From positions 17,673,501 to 17,737,500 of the forward strand of contig JAUCBN010000018.1 of assembly GCA_035048815.1 (NCBI GenBank): a stretch of DNA of 64,000 bases, given 5' to 3'. The notes beneath the pieces were generated by a model. It was not told the origin of the DNA. It searched no databases and saw nothing but the letters and a program-made list of their open reading frames with translations. A program made the translations under genes and the position numbers. Below, piece after piece: positions 26,185-38,016 of the stretch. Source of the stretch: Abelmoschus esculentus. Its lineage: Eukaryota; Streptophyta; Magnoliopsida; Malvales; Malvaceae. How positions within the stretch are numbered: the first letter of the stretch is position 1; each line of letters begins with the position of its first letter.

Positions 26185-26700
26185 TGTCTCTAGAAGATTT
26201 TGATGGAAGATGTCAAAGCAACAAGCTTTTGATGATGGGAGATATTTCTAGATTTACCCTATTCCATCATGTTACACATCTTTACTTTTTGATAGAAACT
26301 GGAAATCAAGCTATGTTGGATGAGTGGTTCGTCTGTAAAGCTTGGTCACTGCAGTAAGTGTATGGATGAGGGGAAGTATTTCTGTCCTAGCACTATCTCA
26401 TCATGCTTATTTGTTCTTTTTGATGGAAACTGGAAATCAATGTCTATGTGGCTAGGTCATAGGAGGGCATACTGGATGTACATTATTCCCATCATTTTAG
26501 TATGTTTTTCTTTTTGATAGAAACTGGAAATCAAGGTATACTGGATGAAATGTTCGTTTGAAGTTGGTCAGAGCAATGAGTGTAGCAATGTTGGGAGGTA
26601 CTGTATTTATCGTGTTCCATTATGTTGTATCTTTCCTTTTGATATTAACTGGAAATTAATGTCGGCTGGAGTGAGATGAAGTGTTAGTCTGTATAGTTTG
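26185..26700 (+). repeat. Degenerate tandem repeat, unit about 95-130 bp
   Basis: The core GATAGAAACTGGAAATCA or a close variant recurs at about 26290, 26421, 26515 and 26640, each followed by a weaker shared tail (TGGATGAG, GTTCGT, AAGCTTGGTCA). A weaker first unit may start near 26190. No function is evident. Confidence 0.6.
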
Positions 26701-28440
26701 ATGATTATGTATGTATGGATCTACATTCTTTCAACATGTTTCATATCACATCTCCTTTGAGTAACAAAGGAAATCAAGGAATTCTAATTGAGCACTGTGG
26801 GGAGGTGTTCGTTCATATAGCTTATTTGGCACTGTGGGAAGCACTATGGAGACATGGAATTGAGGTTTGGAGTCATTCAAGTACAAAATTTCATGCCGCA
26901 GCCAGGTCAGTTCTCTGAAGAATTTTCAAACCGCTGAAATTGTTGGAGAATTGAAGTCACTATTTATTTGAACCCCTATTGGTTTTATGCAGTGATTTAG
27001 TGTGGTTAGTTTTGGGAATCTTTTGATATGGAAGGTTGATTAAATACCACAAGAGGTACATGTAGAAAGTTTAAACCAGTTCCTTTACATAGTGAAGATT
27101 TTTCAGTGGTCTTTGTTCCTGTGGGTTTTCCCCTTATTCGAGCGGTTTTCCATGTAAATTCTGGTGTCCCTTTTTTGTTTGTGTATGACTAGCAAAATTT
27201 TGTTCTCTCTTCTCATTTCAAAAATGAAGTTTGCGTTATTGTTAACTAATCCAAATTCCTACCAAATAATTGGCTTGGTTCTCAATTTTGTTACAATCAG
27301 CCAGTTGAGAAGCAGCAAGAGTTTATATGCTGCATTTTTACAAGTTCCAATATCTCAACTTGTTCTTAGTTTAGTTTGAATTGCTCTGCCTGGGTTGCTT
27401 GAACCTTTTTCGGTATTCTTACAGGTTCCAATATCTCAATTCCGCTTAATCCGATTCTTGAATTCGTGGTCAATAACTTATGTTTTTGTCCTTTCAGATT
27501 TTATTTTTATATTTTAACAGTTTTGTACAGTAGAGCAGAGAATGTAAGCAATTTCACTGATGCCGAGTCAATTTTTGGTCCGGTAATTTCTTTTATTTTG
27601 TAATTTTTCTATTGTTCTACTAAGGCTTGACACCGAATGATTTCCATTTCATTATCCTCTTGATTATAATGTTTGTGTCAACCTTTGCAATAGCAGCCAT
27701 AGCTTTACTACGAGAATTCTGTTTAATTCCTTCCTTCATAGTTCTCACTCGCAGGATAGTCCGCCTTGTCTTCAAGCTTTTTACCACTCTTTACTTTGTC
27801 TCTGTATTTGATAGTTCTGAAAATGAGCTAGCGGTTCTCTACTTGATACAAGGTATCTGAAAATGGGATGTCTGAATGTCAATACTTACATGTTGCATTA
27901 TAGATATGAGCCCTCTTTTTGCAAATCTGGATACATTGGTTGTTATGGCCTTTGTGATGATTGTAAGTTGAATTTGGTTTGGAAGCGCATTCTTATGAAA
28001 TAGATTGTCATTTGAGCATTTAGAGATGCATGCAAACTGATTTCACGTGTGCTGGAATCTGCGGTTGCTGTTGTTTTATCACCTTAGTTTTATTTACCTC
28101 CGGTGTCTTAAGTGGAAAGGTTTGATTTCCTGAAATTTGTAGATACTAATCTGTTTATAACCATCTGTGTTTATGAACAATGTCTTTTAAGTGGATCTTT
28201 TTACTTGTTTTGGATATAATGGCTTCAGTTTTTGTACAAGGTTTGTGTTGGGTTGGGTATTGACATACACATCAGGTTAATAATTTGTGACTTCTTACAT
28301 CTGTGTGGTTTGTGTTGTGCTGTTATTTTCTCTTGACCCTTCTTTTAGGCTTTTTATTTTACAGTGAAACACCAGTTCAGGTCCATGGCTCGAATGCTTG
28401 TTTTACAGCTTCGAATATTAGCATATATTTGTATCAGTGT

Positions 28441-28458
28441 CTTCTTCTTCTTCTTCTT
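28441..28458 (+). repeat. CTT microsatellite
   Basis: Six copies of the CTT trinucleotide in a row. Confidence 0.8.
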
Positions 28459-28560
28459 TAAGGCCAATAATGGTGGAGAATATATGTTCTGCATAAGTTA
28501 GTGACTAGTCTTCATGGTCAAATCTTGTGGAGACGTAGCCACATGAAGCTGGTGAAGGTC

Positions 28561-31039
28561 CTCCCCAAATACCCTTAACATGGTCCCTTGGTTTCATAAG
28601 GTATTTATTAACTAGACGGGTCAAAAATCTGTATAAAGTAGGAATGAAGGTTAAATAAATTCAAAAGTATAGGTCTAAATAGGTTAAGAAAAAACATAGG
28701 AAAAAAATATTTCGATTAAATTGTCATTTTTGTTTATATTTTTCTGAAATAATTTATATATGAAAAAATTATTATTCAATTTACGATAAATAATGTAAAA
28801 TAATATGAAAATTTTATATGACGATGCATGCTAATCAAAAAATTATTATTTAATTAATGATAAATAATTTAAAATAATATAAAAATTTTACATGACGATG
28901 CATGCTAATCGACAAATAATTTTTTTTATTGACATTGTTTTATCAATTTATTATATGTTTTTTATTGTTAGTTGTTCACTTAAAAGAATATTAAAAGTTA
29001 AATTATTTGCATAAGAAATTAAGGATGAGAAAATTTGAATTTGAGTCTGAAAAGTTAAAAATTTGAATTTATCGGAGAGAAAAAAACTTAGTCTTTTGTT
29101 CTCACTTAAAATTTTATAATTTTGTTTTAAAAATAAATAAAATTCAAGTTATAAAATAAAATTTGAATAATTTAATTTTTAATTTAATAGATTGATTATT
29201 AAGTATGAGTTAATTTTTTAATATATATAAACTAGTGTATAAAATAAGTTTAACTATAGAATAAGTACTTAAATATAAATTTTAATAGGTTTTAGAGTAC
29301 TTTTATTTTAAATAGTTGTCTAAAGTTTTATTTGATTTATTTTAAAATTTAACTAAAATATATTTTATATTTATTTTAATATAAAATAAAATTTTAAGCA
29401 CGTGTTTTAGTTAAAATAAAATTTTATGAAATTTTGTAGACATCTTACTACGAAAAAGTGAGATAATATAAATACTTATTTTTATAGCCAAAAAAAATAT
29501 GAATAAACATAAATATTTTGAAAAAGATATATACATATCCGAATGATCATAAAATTGTTTTAAATTAAAATCATATTATAATATAATGAATTATTATAAT
29601 TAAATTTATATAAAATTTTAAAAATTTATTTTGAATTAAAAAAATTTAAATAAAATTTAAATTATGAAATACGATGCAGACCCAAAACATTTTTATATAA
29701 GAATTTTTAACCAAAGTTATCCTTGTTTGTACGGCATGTACTTTATAAAAGGTTAAGATTAATTTGAAGGAAAAAATTGGATACATATTTATTGCATAAT
29801 TATATAGTTTTTTTAAAATTTTAAGGGTTAGAGACTTAATTTATGATCTTAAGTTTTAAGGATATAAAATTTAAAATTAATATTTAAAATTTAAGATATA
29901 GAGTTTAGAAGTAAAAATCTAATAATTATATTTTATAACGTAAATATATAAACACGTGTATAAAATCTTATCCAAACTTTAAAGATGTGATATTTATATG
30001 CAAAGTACATTTTATAATTTTAATGTGAAATAATAATGTGGCTTTTTAAATTACTTTAAAATTTTAAAAGAATTTTATGTTTATTAAAATTTTATATTAT
30101 CTAAAACATTTTCATAACTTTTTGTAATATCTTTAACTTTATGATTATTTTATTCGTTTTAAGAATTTTTATTTTTATGATTTTTAAGAACAAATTTAGA
30201 TTAATCGACTTGATTGTTTTAATATAATTCAATTAGGATGGTGGTTCTTTGTAGTACTTGATTTAGATTAATTTATTAATATTATATTTTTTTAAAAAAA
30301 TTAAAATCTATATAGTCCCCAAATTATTCAAGGGTATATGGCATTAAACAGTGGTACTAAATTGAGGTGGAAAAGTTTTTCATCCGACTTTATGGAGAAC
30401 AAAATTAATTTTTTTTGAAGCCACCAAGTTTATAATCCAACTTCAAGACTAAAAAATAAAAAATCAAAGTCCGCTAGCCTTCCGACCTCGTGGAAAAAAT
30501 ATTGCAAACGTTTTGAAAAGCTTTCCATTAAACTTTAAAAAATATTCATTGTTTTAACCTATGAAGTCGGGTAGTAATCCTTCGGATTTCAATTCTTTTC
30601 ATTTTTTTATTATTTTTATAAGATCGGATTGAAATCTTTTAGATTTTATTTCTTTTTGTTTTTTTAAGTCTGATTGAAATTCCTGAGATCTTAAAAATCA
30701 TTGTTCAAAATATCATAAATTTTTAAATATTTTAAGGATTATAAAAGATTTTAAAATAAAAAAAATCAAATATAATATTGGCCCAATTTCGCTATTAAAG
30801 TTAAATAAAAATATTTTAAAAAAAATATTTGATACCTATATTACACCTTAAAAAATTATTTGTATAAGTTGCTAATCATGAACATGAATTAAACTATGTT
30901 GCCTCCTTGTATCCAAATCCTTTTCTTTATAAATTCATCTTCATCATATCAGCTTCTTGTTTCTTTGGAAAAAAGGGTCTTGAAAAGTTTCAAAAGAAAG
31001 CTGCACCGACGACCGGATGGGCATGACAGTGCTCCATAG
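28561..31039. other. AT-rich intergenic DNA with a two-copy tandem repeat
   Basis: No gene is seen. Two copies of a unit of about 75 bp sit at about 28764-28912, both ending GACGATGCATGCTAATC. About 29240-29500 has a degraded inverted pair resembling the fold-back family at 12746-13906. The last 140 bases may be the promoter and 5' UTR of the bHLH gene (TTTATAAATTC near 30930). Confidence 0.45.
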
Positions 31040-32891
31040 ACAAACAGCAAGGTTGAAACGCAACAACAAAACTATGTTGTTCAAAACAACAGTCCTGTTG
31101 AACTATGTTCAAGTTCAGTGCCTCAGTTTCAGGGTCTGGTTAGAAGCAATTTAGGTGGTGAACAAATGGTTGAGCTGAAAAGGCTACAAGTTTTTCTGGG
31201 AATTGATAATTTTCAGGAATTTGTGAACTTTCCGGTAGCTGGACCAGAGTTTGGTGACAGAGAAAAGCTGGATTTGTTTCAGCCTGTGGCCGCTGCAGAT
31301 TACTGTATTTCTCGGACTTCTAGTTGTCAGATGACATCTCTCAGTACTGCTGTTATGAAAGAGGAAAGAGAGGATATGATTTTGGAGAAAATGGAATCAA
31401 CCACTGGCAGTGGCGGAGAGAGCTTTAACAAGAGAAAAACTGAGGTTTGTTTCCTTTGATTAATGTATGAATTACTAGATCAAATCAGTTCAATATATAG
31501 TGTCATTAATGCATTTGACTCTTGGTGAGTTGGTGTACAGATTGTTGCAGACCATAAAAGCAAAGATAAGAGAATTAAAGGTGAAGGGGAGGGAGAAACT
31601 GAGCTGAAAACAAAATCCAGTGCTGAAATTTCTGGGAATTCTTGAAAGGAAAACTCCAAGGCTTCTCAGGTTCAGAAGCCGGATTACATTCATGTAAGGG
31701 CAAGTCGTGGCCAGGCTACAAACAGTCACAGCTTGGCAGAAAGAGTAAGTCTGGAAACTTTTTCGAATTTCGAGTTGTACTTGCTGAGGAAAATCATCTA
31801 GTAGTTTCAACTGGTATGGCCTTTTATCTGTGCCTGTAATTTACAGGCCAGAAGGGAAAAGATTAGTAAGAAGATGAAATGCTTGCAAGATTTAGTCCCT
31901 GGCTGCAATAAAATCACAGGTAAAGCTGGAATGCTTGATGAAATAGTCAACTATGTTCAATCTCTCCAAAGACAAGTTGAGGTAAGATATATTTGCATGT
32001 TAACCTTGAAGATTTTTTGTACATCTTTCTGTTAAACTTATCAGGCTTGTAATTTAATGTACTTGCAGTTCTTCTCTATGAAAATTGCTGCTCTAAATTC
32101 AAGTGTTGAAAACTTACTTATGAAAGAGGTAAGAAAAGCAGCCTTTTGAATTGTCCTTTCTCACTGTGCATAACAAGTGCACTTCTTTTATGATCGACTT
32201 GTGCTTTAACTAATCATGCAAAGAAGTTCCCTGCTTTTGTGGCCAAGTTTCCAGCAGCCGCTAAGTTGCCAGAAATGGCCGGTTTGCCCTGCTTTCAGTT
32301 GAATCCATTGCAAAAAGAATCTGCAAATTGCATGTTAAACGAATCGATGCATCCTCCCCAAACTGAAGGAATTGCAAGTGCTTCTGTTTCTATCTCGGAA
32401 CAATCTCTGATTTCATATATGATGTTCTCAAAAGCCTTACATGGCTCAAACTCATATTGCAGCAACTGCAACCATTCTCAGAACATGGATCCTCAAGGTC
32501 TTTACAACATGTAGAATATGGGGTTTCATTAAGATTGATGAACTAATTTTTGTCTCCAACATCAACAGGTAGCTCTAGCAACCCTACTCTTATTTCCACT
32601 CCATTTCCGTTATCTCCATCTACTTTTCTTGGACTACAGTGTAAGTTTTTGATAAATTCATGTCCGACACATGTATGATCAGTTTTGTCCTCAAAATTTT
32701 ATTAAAAGTACGGAGCGACATAGTTGTACATAAACATCTGCCATTTCGGTTCCTTTTATTCCTTAATTACCAGCTAGGATATGTTTACTGTTTTTTCTGC
32801 AGATACTGTTCCTGGAATCATATCAAAACTTGAAGAGGGAATACAATTTCAAATGCCACTATTCATCTTCTTACAGGACTTATTTCAATGA
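31040..32891 (+). pseudogene. bHLH transcription factor pseudogene, HBI1/BEE2 type
   Basis: Seven exons with consensus splice sites: 31040-31444, 31541-31744, 31846-31981, 32069-32128, 32226 to about 32493, about 32570-32640, and about 32803-32891. Exons 2-4 encode the bHLH: HVRASRGQATNSHSLAER, then KMKCLQDLVPGCNKITGKAG and MLDEIVNYVQSLQRQ, the signature of the brassinosteroid/cell-elongation BEE/HBI1/CIB group that binds E-box DNA as dimers. Two faults are visible. Exon 2 has an in-frame TGA at 31643-31645 ahead of the bHLH, and the first exon has a stop at 31037 with no in-frame ATG after it. One basic-region Arg (RARRGQ in relatives, from memory) is Ser. A product starting downstream of the stop cannot be excluded. 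Confidence 0.75.
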
Positions 32892-33805
32892 TTCTGATAG
32901 TTATCATTCCTGAAATCCTTGTGGGTCAACATGATATTTTTTTATGACATTATTGATTATTCACCATCTTAATTCTTACAAGACTTCATCACTAGGAAAA
33001 TTCCAACAAATTACTCAATGAAGAAACTCTTATTTTTTATGTATAGCCCCACTATTATAATAAAATATCATCTCTATGCTTAATCATCATATTTTTTTCT
33101 TCATATTTCCACTGTATAATAACAAAAGATATGTTTCTTGTCTGTATATTTGCCCTAGGCAATGAATATGGATATTGCTTTCTAGGCTGTGAAAGGAGAG
33201 AACATAAAGGACCACACTAAGACTACCATGATAAAAAGCTGATTGGAATATAAAATGATAGAGATGAGTGAAAAGGGGTAGGAGCTAGTGACCGAAATCG
33301 CCCAGCCAGTTGCCCAACTTGCCTGCAAATCCTCAAACTCTCTTTGGTAATACAAGAAGCAAAAGACAGTTCAATCAGAAATAAGGTATTAAAATTCGGA
33401 TAACACCTAACATTCTCAATCCTTATAGAGGCCGGTTTTCTCATCATTTCTCTGACTCTCTCCAAGTAATCTGGTTGATCTGCCTCCCTTTCCATATCAG
33501 TTTACAGTGGAACCAAAATTAATGACATTTTTTTGTTTGTCTTGAAGCTAATTTTGTGATTTTGCCACTTCCAGTCAGTTTTATACCTGATTCTGGAGTG
33601 TGTTTGTGTTTTGCATGTGTTGAGTGGCATCAAAGTAATAGTATGAACCAAAAGAATCAAGGTTGTACCAGAATTTCGCATGCTTGCTTATCAAGTTTCC
33701 ATGAGAATAGTAACAGTTGGTACTATATTGTTCTTAGTTAGTATCAGCTGTTTGCAGCTGGAGCACACAAGTGCATATATTAATCAAATATCTAGCAGCA
33801 AAATG

Positions 33806-33839
<34 letters not shown>

Positions 33840-34347
33840 ACCTTATCCAACGATCATTCAGAATAAAATAAGTGAATACCTTTATTCTGCAAATAGTGGT
33901 CTTGTTGAATCACCTTAATATGCGCCTTGCCAACCAAAGACTCTTACATTTCTTTGTGCAGCAGATCCTTTTAATCAGCAAATATATTCCAATTTAAACT
34001 TTTGAAGTTGTTTAAATGCTCTATTGCAGGACAAACCATTCCAATCTACATGAGGGGAATTCCTCGCGTGCTGTCCACTGTTGTTGAGACAGTAATAACT
34101 GTGGCCTAACAGCTGGCTTGGAGAACAAAAGGACATTGAATATGAAATGTGGAAGCTAGTCTGAGATTGAAGAGAACAAAAACATGTTGCAGAAAGCAAC
34201 CATATGATTTGTTCAGAACTAAGAATTAATAGATAAGATTTATATGAACTATTTGTGTTCATTTTCCCTCCAAAGTATTCGTGTTCTGTCAATGTGTCAA
34301 ACCTTTAATATGAACTATTCACAGTTTATATGTCAATATCTCCTTCC
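32892..34347. other. Intergenic region between the bHLH pseudogene and the PPR gene
   Basis: It contains a (TA)n microsatellite at about 33811-33839. A minus-strand open stretch at 33495-33223 starts MEREADQPDYLERVREMM and looks compositionally like a short first exon, but I do not recognise it and see no continuation. The right end probably holds the PPR 3' UTR. Confidence 0.3.
33811..33839. repeat. (TA)n microsatellite
   Basis: An uninterrupted TA run of about 29 bases. Confidence 0.9.
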
Positions 34348-36216
34348 TCACCATTTATCTCCACAAGTACATTTACCATCCTTAAAATGGTGGAACCTGG
34401 TTCTATCCCTCATCACAATCTCCCTATCATATATCTTGGAGATAAGCTTTGTAACTGTGTGGCAATTCTCGCATATCCGAAGATTCTTGACAATTCTAAT
34501 TGTCGTACCTGGTTTAGTTCTAAGTAATCCGAATGCAATAGCCAGCTTCTCGCTGTGCTGATTGATTGCCATTTCTTTGGCTTCGTCATCGAGATCGAGC
34601 AGTAGGTTATGCAATGCAGGTTTATATCCTTCCTTTTCAAGTCTTTCAGCAATACTGTCCCACATGCGGTAAATCTGTTTTGCTTGTGGGTGGGACTTGG
34701 TTCCAGCTAAGAATTCGTGTACGACCCCATTCAAAGTTATTGCACTGCAACCAGGAAGTTTTAAGACCCCTCGTTCTTTCATCTGCCTCCTTGTTTGAAC
34801 TGCACGGTCCCAATTCCCTGCTGCTGCATGAAAGCTTGCCAAGTGAACGTACCGGCCACCGTGGTCTGGATCTTCCTCAACCAGGAGTTTCCCTATCTTT
34901 GTACCTAGTTCGACATTTTTATGGATCCGGCAGGCATTGAGCAGTGCTCCCCAGACAACAGCATTTGGTTTTACTGGCATTTGCTCAATCAATTCCATTG
35001 CTTCTTCCAGGAACCCAGCTCGACCTAGTAGATCAACCATGCATCCATAGTGCTCTATTCTTGGCCTTAATTTATGAACTCTATCAATACTCTTGAACAA
35101 TGATTTTCCTTCATCAACCAGTCCCGAGTAACTACATGCTGTCAAAATTGCAGTAAAAGTGACATGGTTTGGCTTGATACCTACCTTCTGCATATTCTCA
35201 AACCAGTCCAGCGCTTCTCTTCCACGACCGTGAACTGCAAATCCATAAATCAATGAGGTCCATGAAGACACTTCTTTTTTCTTCACTTTCTTAAAAACCT
35301 TTAAAGCTTCATCCATGTCACCGCACTTTGCAAACATGTCTATAAGAGCGCAGCCTAAGAACGGGTCGATCACGATTCTGGTTTTGTCAATATATGCATG
35401 AATCCATCTCCCTTGATCCAAAGCTCCCAGATATGAGCAAGCAGAGAGAGTGCTTGCAAGGGCAACTTTATCAGGCTCCACGCCTTCAAGCTGCATTTGT
35501 TGAAATAAATTCAAGGCTTCCCTGTACATGCCTGCCCCAACATATCCAGAAATCATAGTAGTCCAAGAGATGACATTCTTTGTTGGCATATTCTTGAAAA
35601 ATTCATACGCGATTTCCATCTCGCCACACTTTGCATAGCCATCAACCATTGAGTTCCAGGAAACAATGTCTCGTTCCGAGACCTGGTCAAAGAGCAAACG
35701 TGCAGCTTCAATGCTGCCAGATGATGCATAGACATGGAGCAAGGAGTTCACAGCATAAACCTCCGAGCCAAAACCAAACTTTATGACATGGGCGTGAATT
35801 TGCTTGGTTTCTTCCATAGCTGACAAACTGGAACACGCTTTAAGCAGGAAAGGAAAAGTGTAAGAATTATGTGAAACTGAAAGATGCAGCATTTGCTGAT
35901 ATAGATGAAGGGCTTTTTCTGATTTGTTGTTCTCCGAGTATCCTTTAATCATTGTGTTGTACATGAACGTATTAGGCCTATTCACTCTATCAAAAACTTT
36001 CTGGGCGTGTTCCAGATTACCATATTTCGGGGACACGCAAAATGCAAGTACTTTGCTTACTAAGATAATATCTGCAACAAGACCTATTTTGAACATATGC
36101 GCATGAATCTGCTTGAGTTCCTCCATTTTCGAACATCGTTCAAGCATAGATAAGGTCTGGGAGACATTTAATTCCATGGACAGCTGCTTTGTTGGAGATG
36201 AAGTGATAGGTGTCAT
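34348..36216 (-). CDS. CREF7: PLS-class PPR-DYW RNA-editing factor
   Basis: Intronless, 622 codons. Tandem PPR repeats of the P, L and S kinds fill residues 20 to about 420 (NTFMYNTMIKGYSENNKSEKA and VSWNSMVDGYAKCGEMEIA style), then E/E+ motifs and a DYW deaminase domain. Zinc and catalytic residues are present: HSE at 554-556, Cys 582 and 585 in CENC, His 609-610, and Cys 616 and 618. Such proteins bind a specific organelle transcript and convert C to U. The sequence closely resembles what I remember of Arabidopsis At5g66520 (CREF7, a chloroplast ndhB editing factor), but the target here is inferred only. The last three residues are DKW rather than the usual DYW. The N-terminus lacks an obvious predicted targeting peptide by eye. 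Upstream and downstream genes are not co-regulated as far as visible. Confidence 0.9.
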   Translation of the reverse strand: MTPITSSPTKQLSMELNVSQTLSMLERCSKMEELKQIHAHMFKIGLVADIILVSKVLAFCVSPKYGNLEHAQKVFDRVNRPNTFMYNTMIKGYSENNKSEKALHLYQQMLHLSVSHNSYTFPFLLKACSSLSAMEETKQIHAHVIKFGFGSEVYAVNSLLHVYASSGSIEAARLLFDQVSERDIVSWNSMVDGYAKCGEMEIAYEFFKNMPTKNVISWTTMISGYVGAGMYREALNLFQQMQLEGVEPDKVALASTLSACSYLGALDQGRWIHAYIDKTRIVIDPFLGCALIDMFAKCGDMDEALKVFKKVKKKEVSSWTSLIYGFAVHGRGREALDWFENMQKVGIKPNHVTFTAILTACSYSGLVDEGKSLFKSIDRVHKLRPRIEHYGCMVDLLGRAGFLEEAMELIEQMPVKPNAVVWGALLNACRIHKNVELGTKIGKLLVEEDPDHGGRYVHLASFHAAAGNWDRAVQTRRQMKERGVLKLPGCSAITLNGVVHEFLAGTKSHPQAKQIYRMWDSIAERLEKEGYKPALHNLLLDLDDEAKEMAINQHSEKLAIAFGLLRTKPGTTIRIVKNLRICENCHTVTKLISKIYDREIVMRDRTRFHHFKDGKCTCGDKW

Positions 36217-36675
36217 TTATTGGCCGCTAAGGTTTGTTGGAGATGAAGTTTCTTTCTTCAATCTAATTTACAAATGTAGATAAGGTTTTTGATAGCTTCA
36301 TATATATGGATATCCTTTCATTTCCTTTGTGTGGTCCTTATTTGATCTCTCATCAAGCTAGCCTTTCCAAAAGGAAGTTTGAACCACAGGTTAAAAGCAT
36401 CAGGATACATATATAATTCTTCATCACAGCCAAAGTAAAACTAGGAATTTACCAATTCAGGTGCATGCAAATAGCCTTTAAGTGCAGGCCAAAAGACCCC
36501 TTATAGCTTAAAAGATTCGAGAACTAATTTTCGAGTTGACAAGGAGAAACTTGCATGCTTTATTGTATAAAATTCAGGTGTCCTTGTACATATTTTGCTG
36601 TTGGAGTTTCACAGAAGATAGAAGAAAGAACTATAAAACTATAACAACCTTTGTTGCAGCCATGGATAGCAATTA
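36217..36675. other. PPR promoter and CoaD 3' flank
   Basis: The two minus-strand genes are tandem, so this stretch holds the 3' end of the CoaD transcript and the PPR 5' flank. A TATA-like TATATATGGATA lies near 36300 on the plus strand. No other feature is seen. Confidence 0.35.
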
Positions 36676-38016
36676 TCAGTTTAACTTCATCACCATTGGG
36701 TTAGGGGCAGACTGTTGGTTTTTAGCCTTCTCAGCTTCAAGCTTCCTTAATGTTGTTGAACTCAACTTGTCTCCACTACATTCTTCAGAAACTAGATCTA
36801 CAACTTCAATCTGCAGAAAATGGCAACATTTTTGTGAGATTATAAAGAAAATTTATCTTCAGAACAAATCCTACATACATCATAGAAATTAACAAGAGAT
36901 ACAAACCTTTAACTGTGACAAACCTCTTTCAGCTCTTTTCTTATTGACTGATACTCCACCTGGTAAAGTCTCCTTGCTGTCAAGAAACTACTGCAGTTAG
37001 CCAAAGGATTCACTACCATTATCTACAAGGTTAGCATAAAGAAGTTCATCTCTTCCGGTTACCACTTCCACAAACACGAAAACGTCTGAATTACAGTTAA
37101 TACATAGCCACAAGGAGGCAAAACCAGAAAAAGGAAAAGAAAACTGAAACTACAAGGACCAATCCCATCAATGGATTTTAAAAGGCAAGCCAAAATTTTG
37201 AAGTTCAAAGCACAAGATCCCGAAAGCAAAATAAGCATTCATTCGATCTTAACTTCGAATCAACTCTTTATATTCTACCCTTATCTTAATATGATCAATG
37301 AATGGAAAGCTAATAAATGGAGTACCTGACAACAATGGCCTCCAAGTGTTCATCAATGATTGAAGGTCCATAGGGATCTGTAATAGGTTCAACTTGCACT
37401 ACCAGTACTGGTTTCATAGACTGCAAATGTATAAGCAAGATTATTAATGAACAAAATCATGGTTTTCTGATAAAAATTCTCCAAAATTTGATTTCAAACC
37501 TTTATGTAATTCTCAACATTACGCATCCTTTCTTCAATAGGTTGAATCAACTCAGCGAACTGTAAATTAGAGGAGGGTTACTGGAGATAATAAAAGCTCT
37601 TTTCTCTCAATCTAATTCTACCAAGCAATCAAGTTTAGGATTGTGATTGTTTCAGACTAAAAAGCCAATAACTTTATGTAAAATAAAGCAAAAATTTACC
37701 TGTTTTTTGGTTAACATGGGACCATCACAAACACCCACCACGATTCGATCTCTGGCAAGCTCTGCGGCTGACTATTTCCAGCAAAAATTCGTTTTTTTCA
37801 TTTGAATTTGGATAAAAAACAAAAGTAGAACACGAGCGATTAGAAAACAGAGAGAGATACATAGAGTTAATTTTGTTTTACTTTTAGGAAGAGGCGGTGT
37901 CCGTCGTGCAAGCGGTCGAAGGTGCCACCTAGAACGACGGAGCCATATGAGTTTTGCGGCGATAGTTTCGGATTCTCCGAAGCCGATTGACCCTTTTTCT
38001 CTTCCAACAGCGTCAT
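36676..38016 (-). CDS. COAD: Phosphopantetheine adenylyltransferase (CoA biosynthesis, CoaD)
   Basis: Catalyses ATP + 4'-phosphopantetheine to dephospho-CoA, the fourth step of CoA synthesis, in the cytosol of plants. Six exons on the minus strand: 38016-37882, 37771-37700, 37559-37500, 37420-37326, 36976-36907 and 36810-36676, all with GT-AG borders, giving 188 codons with the stop TGA at 36678-36676. The nucleotidyltransferase signature GGTFDRLHDGH (residues 30-40, with the HxGH-type turn) is intact, as are ELARDRIVVGVCDGPML, VQVEPITDPYGPSI and the conserved VVSKET-GG-SVNKKRAERGL core. The length is close to the plant family's. The ATG at 38016 is the first in frame after a promoter-like gap. 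A short Gln/Asn/Pro tail is species-variable. All residues I know as conserved are present, so it looks functional. Confidence 0.94.

Larger units (their letters stand above)
24621..28560 (+). other. Unassigned region with transcribed look, no recognised gene
   Basis: Composition is T-rich and less extreme than its neighbours, like plant introns or a long non-coding transcript. A promoter-like stretch ends near 24850. An exon-like stretch starts ATGAAAGGAGTAACGTGG at 24955 (MKGVTWFDKEGNV, then a stop), with plausible splice sites at about 25065 and 25119. I do not recognise the product. It may be a dead gene, a non-coding RNA locus or UTR exons. A tandem repeat lies at 26285-26660 and a CTT microsatellite at 28441-28458. 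Confidence 0.25.

Noticed and set aside
33223..33495. Minus-strand 90-codon ORF starting MEREADQPDYL
   Set aside because: It looks vaguely exon-like but I see no homologue, no continuation and no other support.
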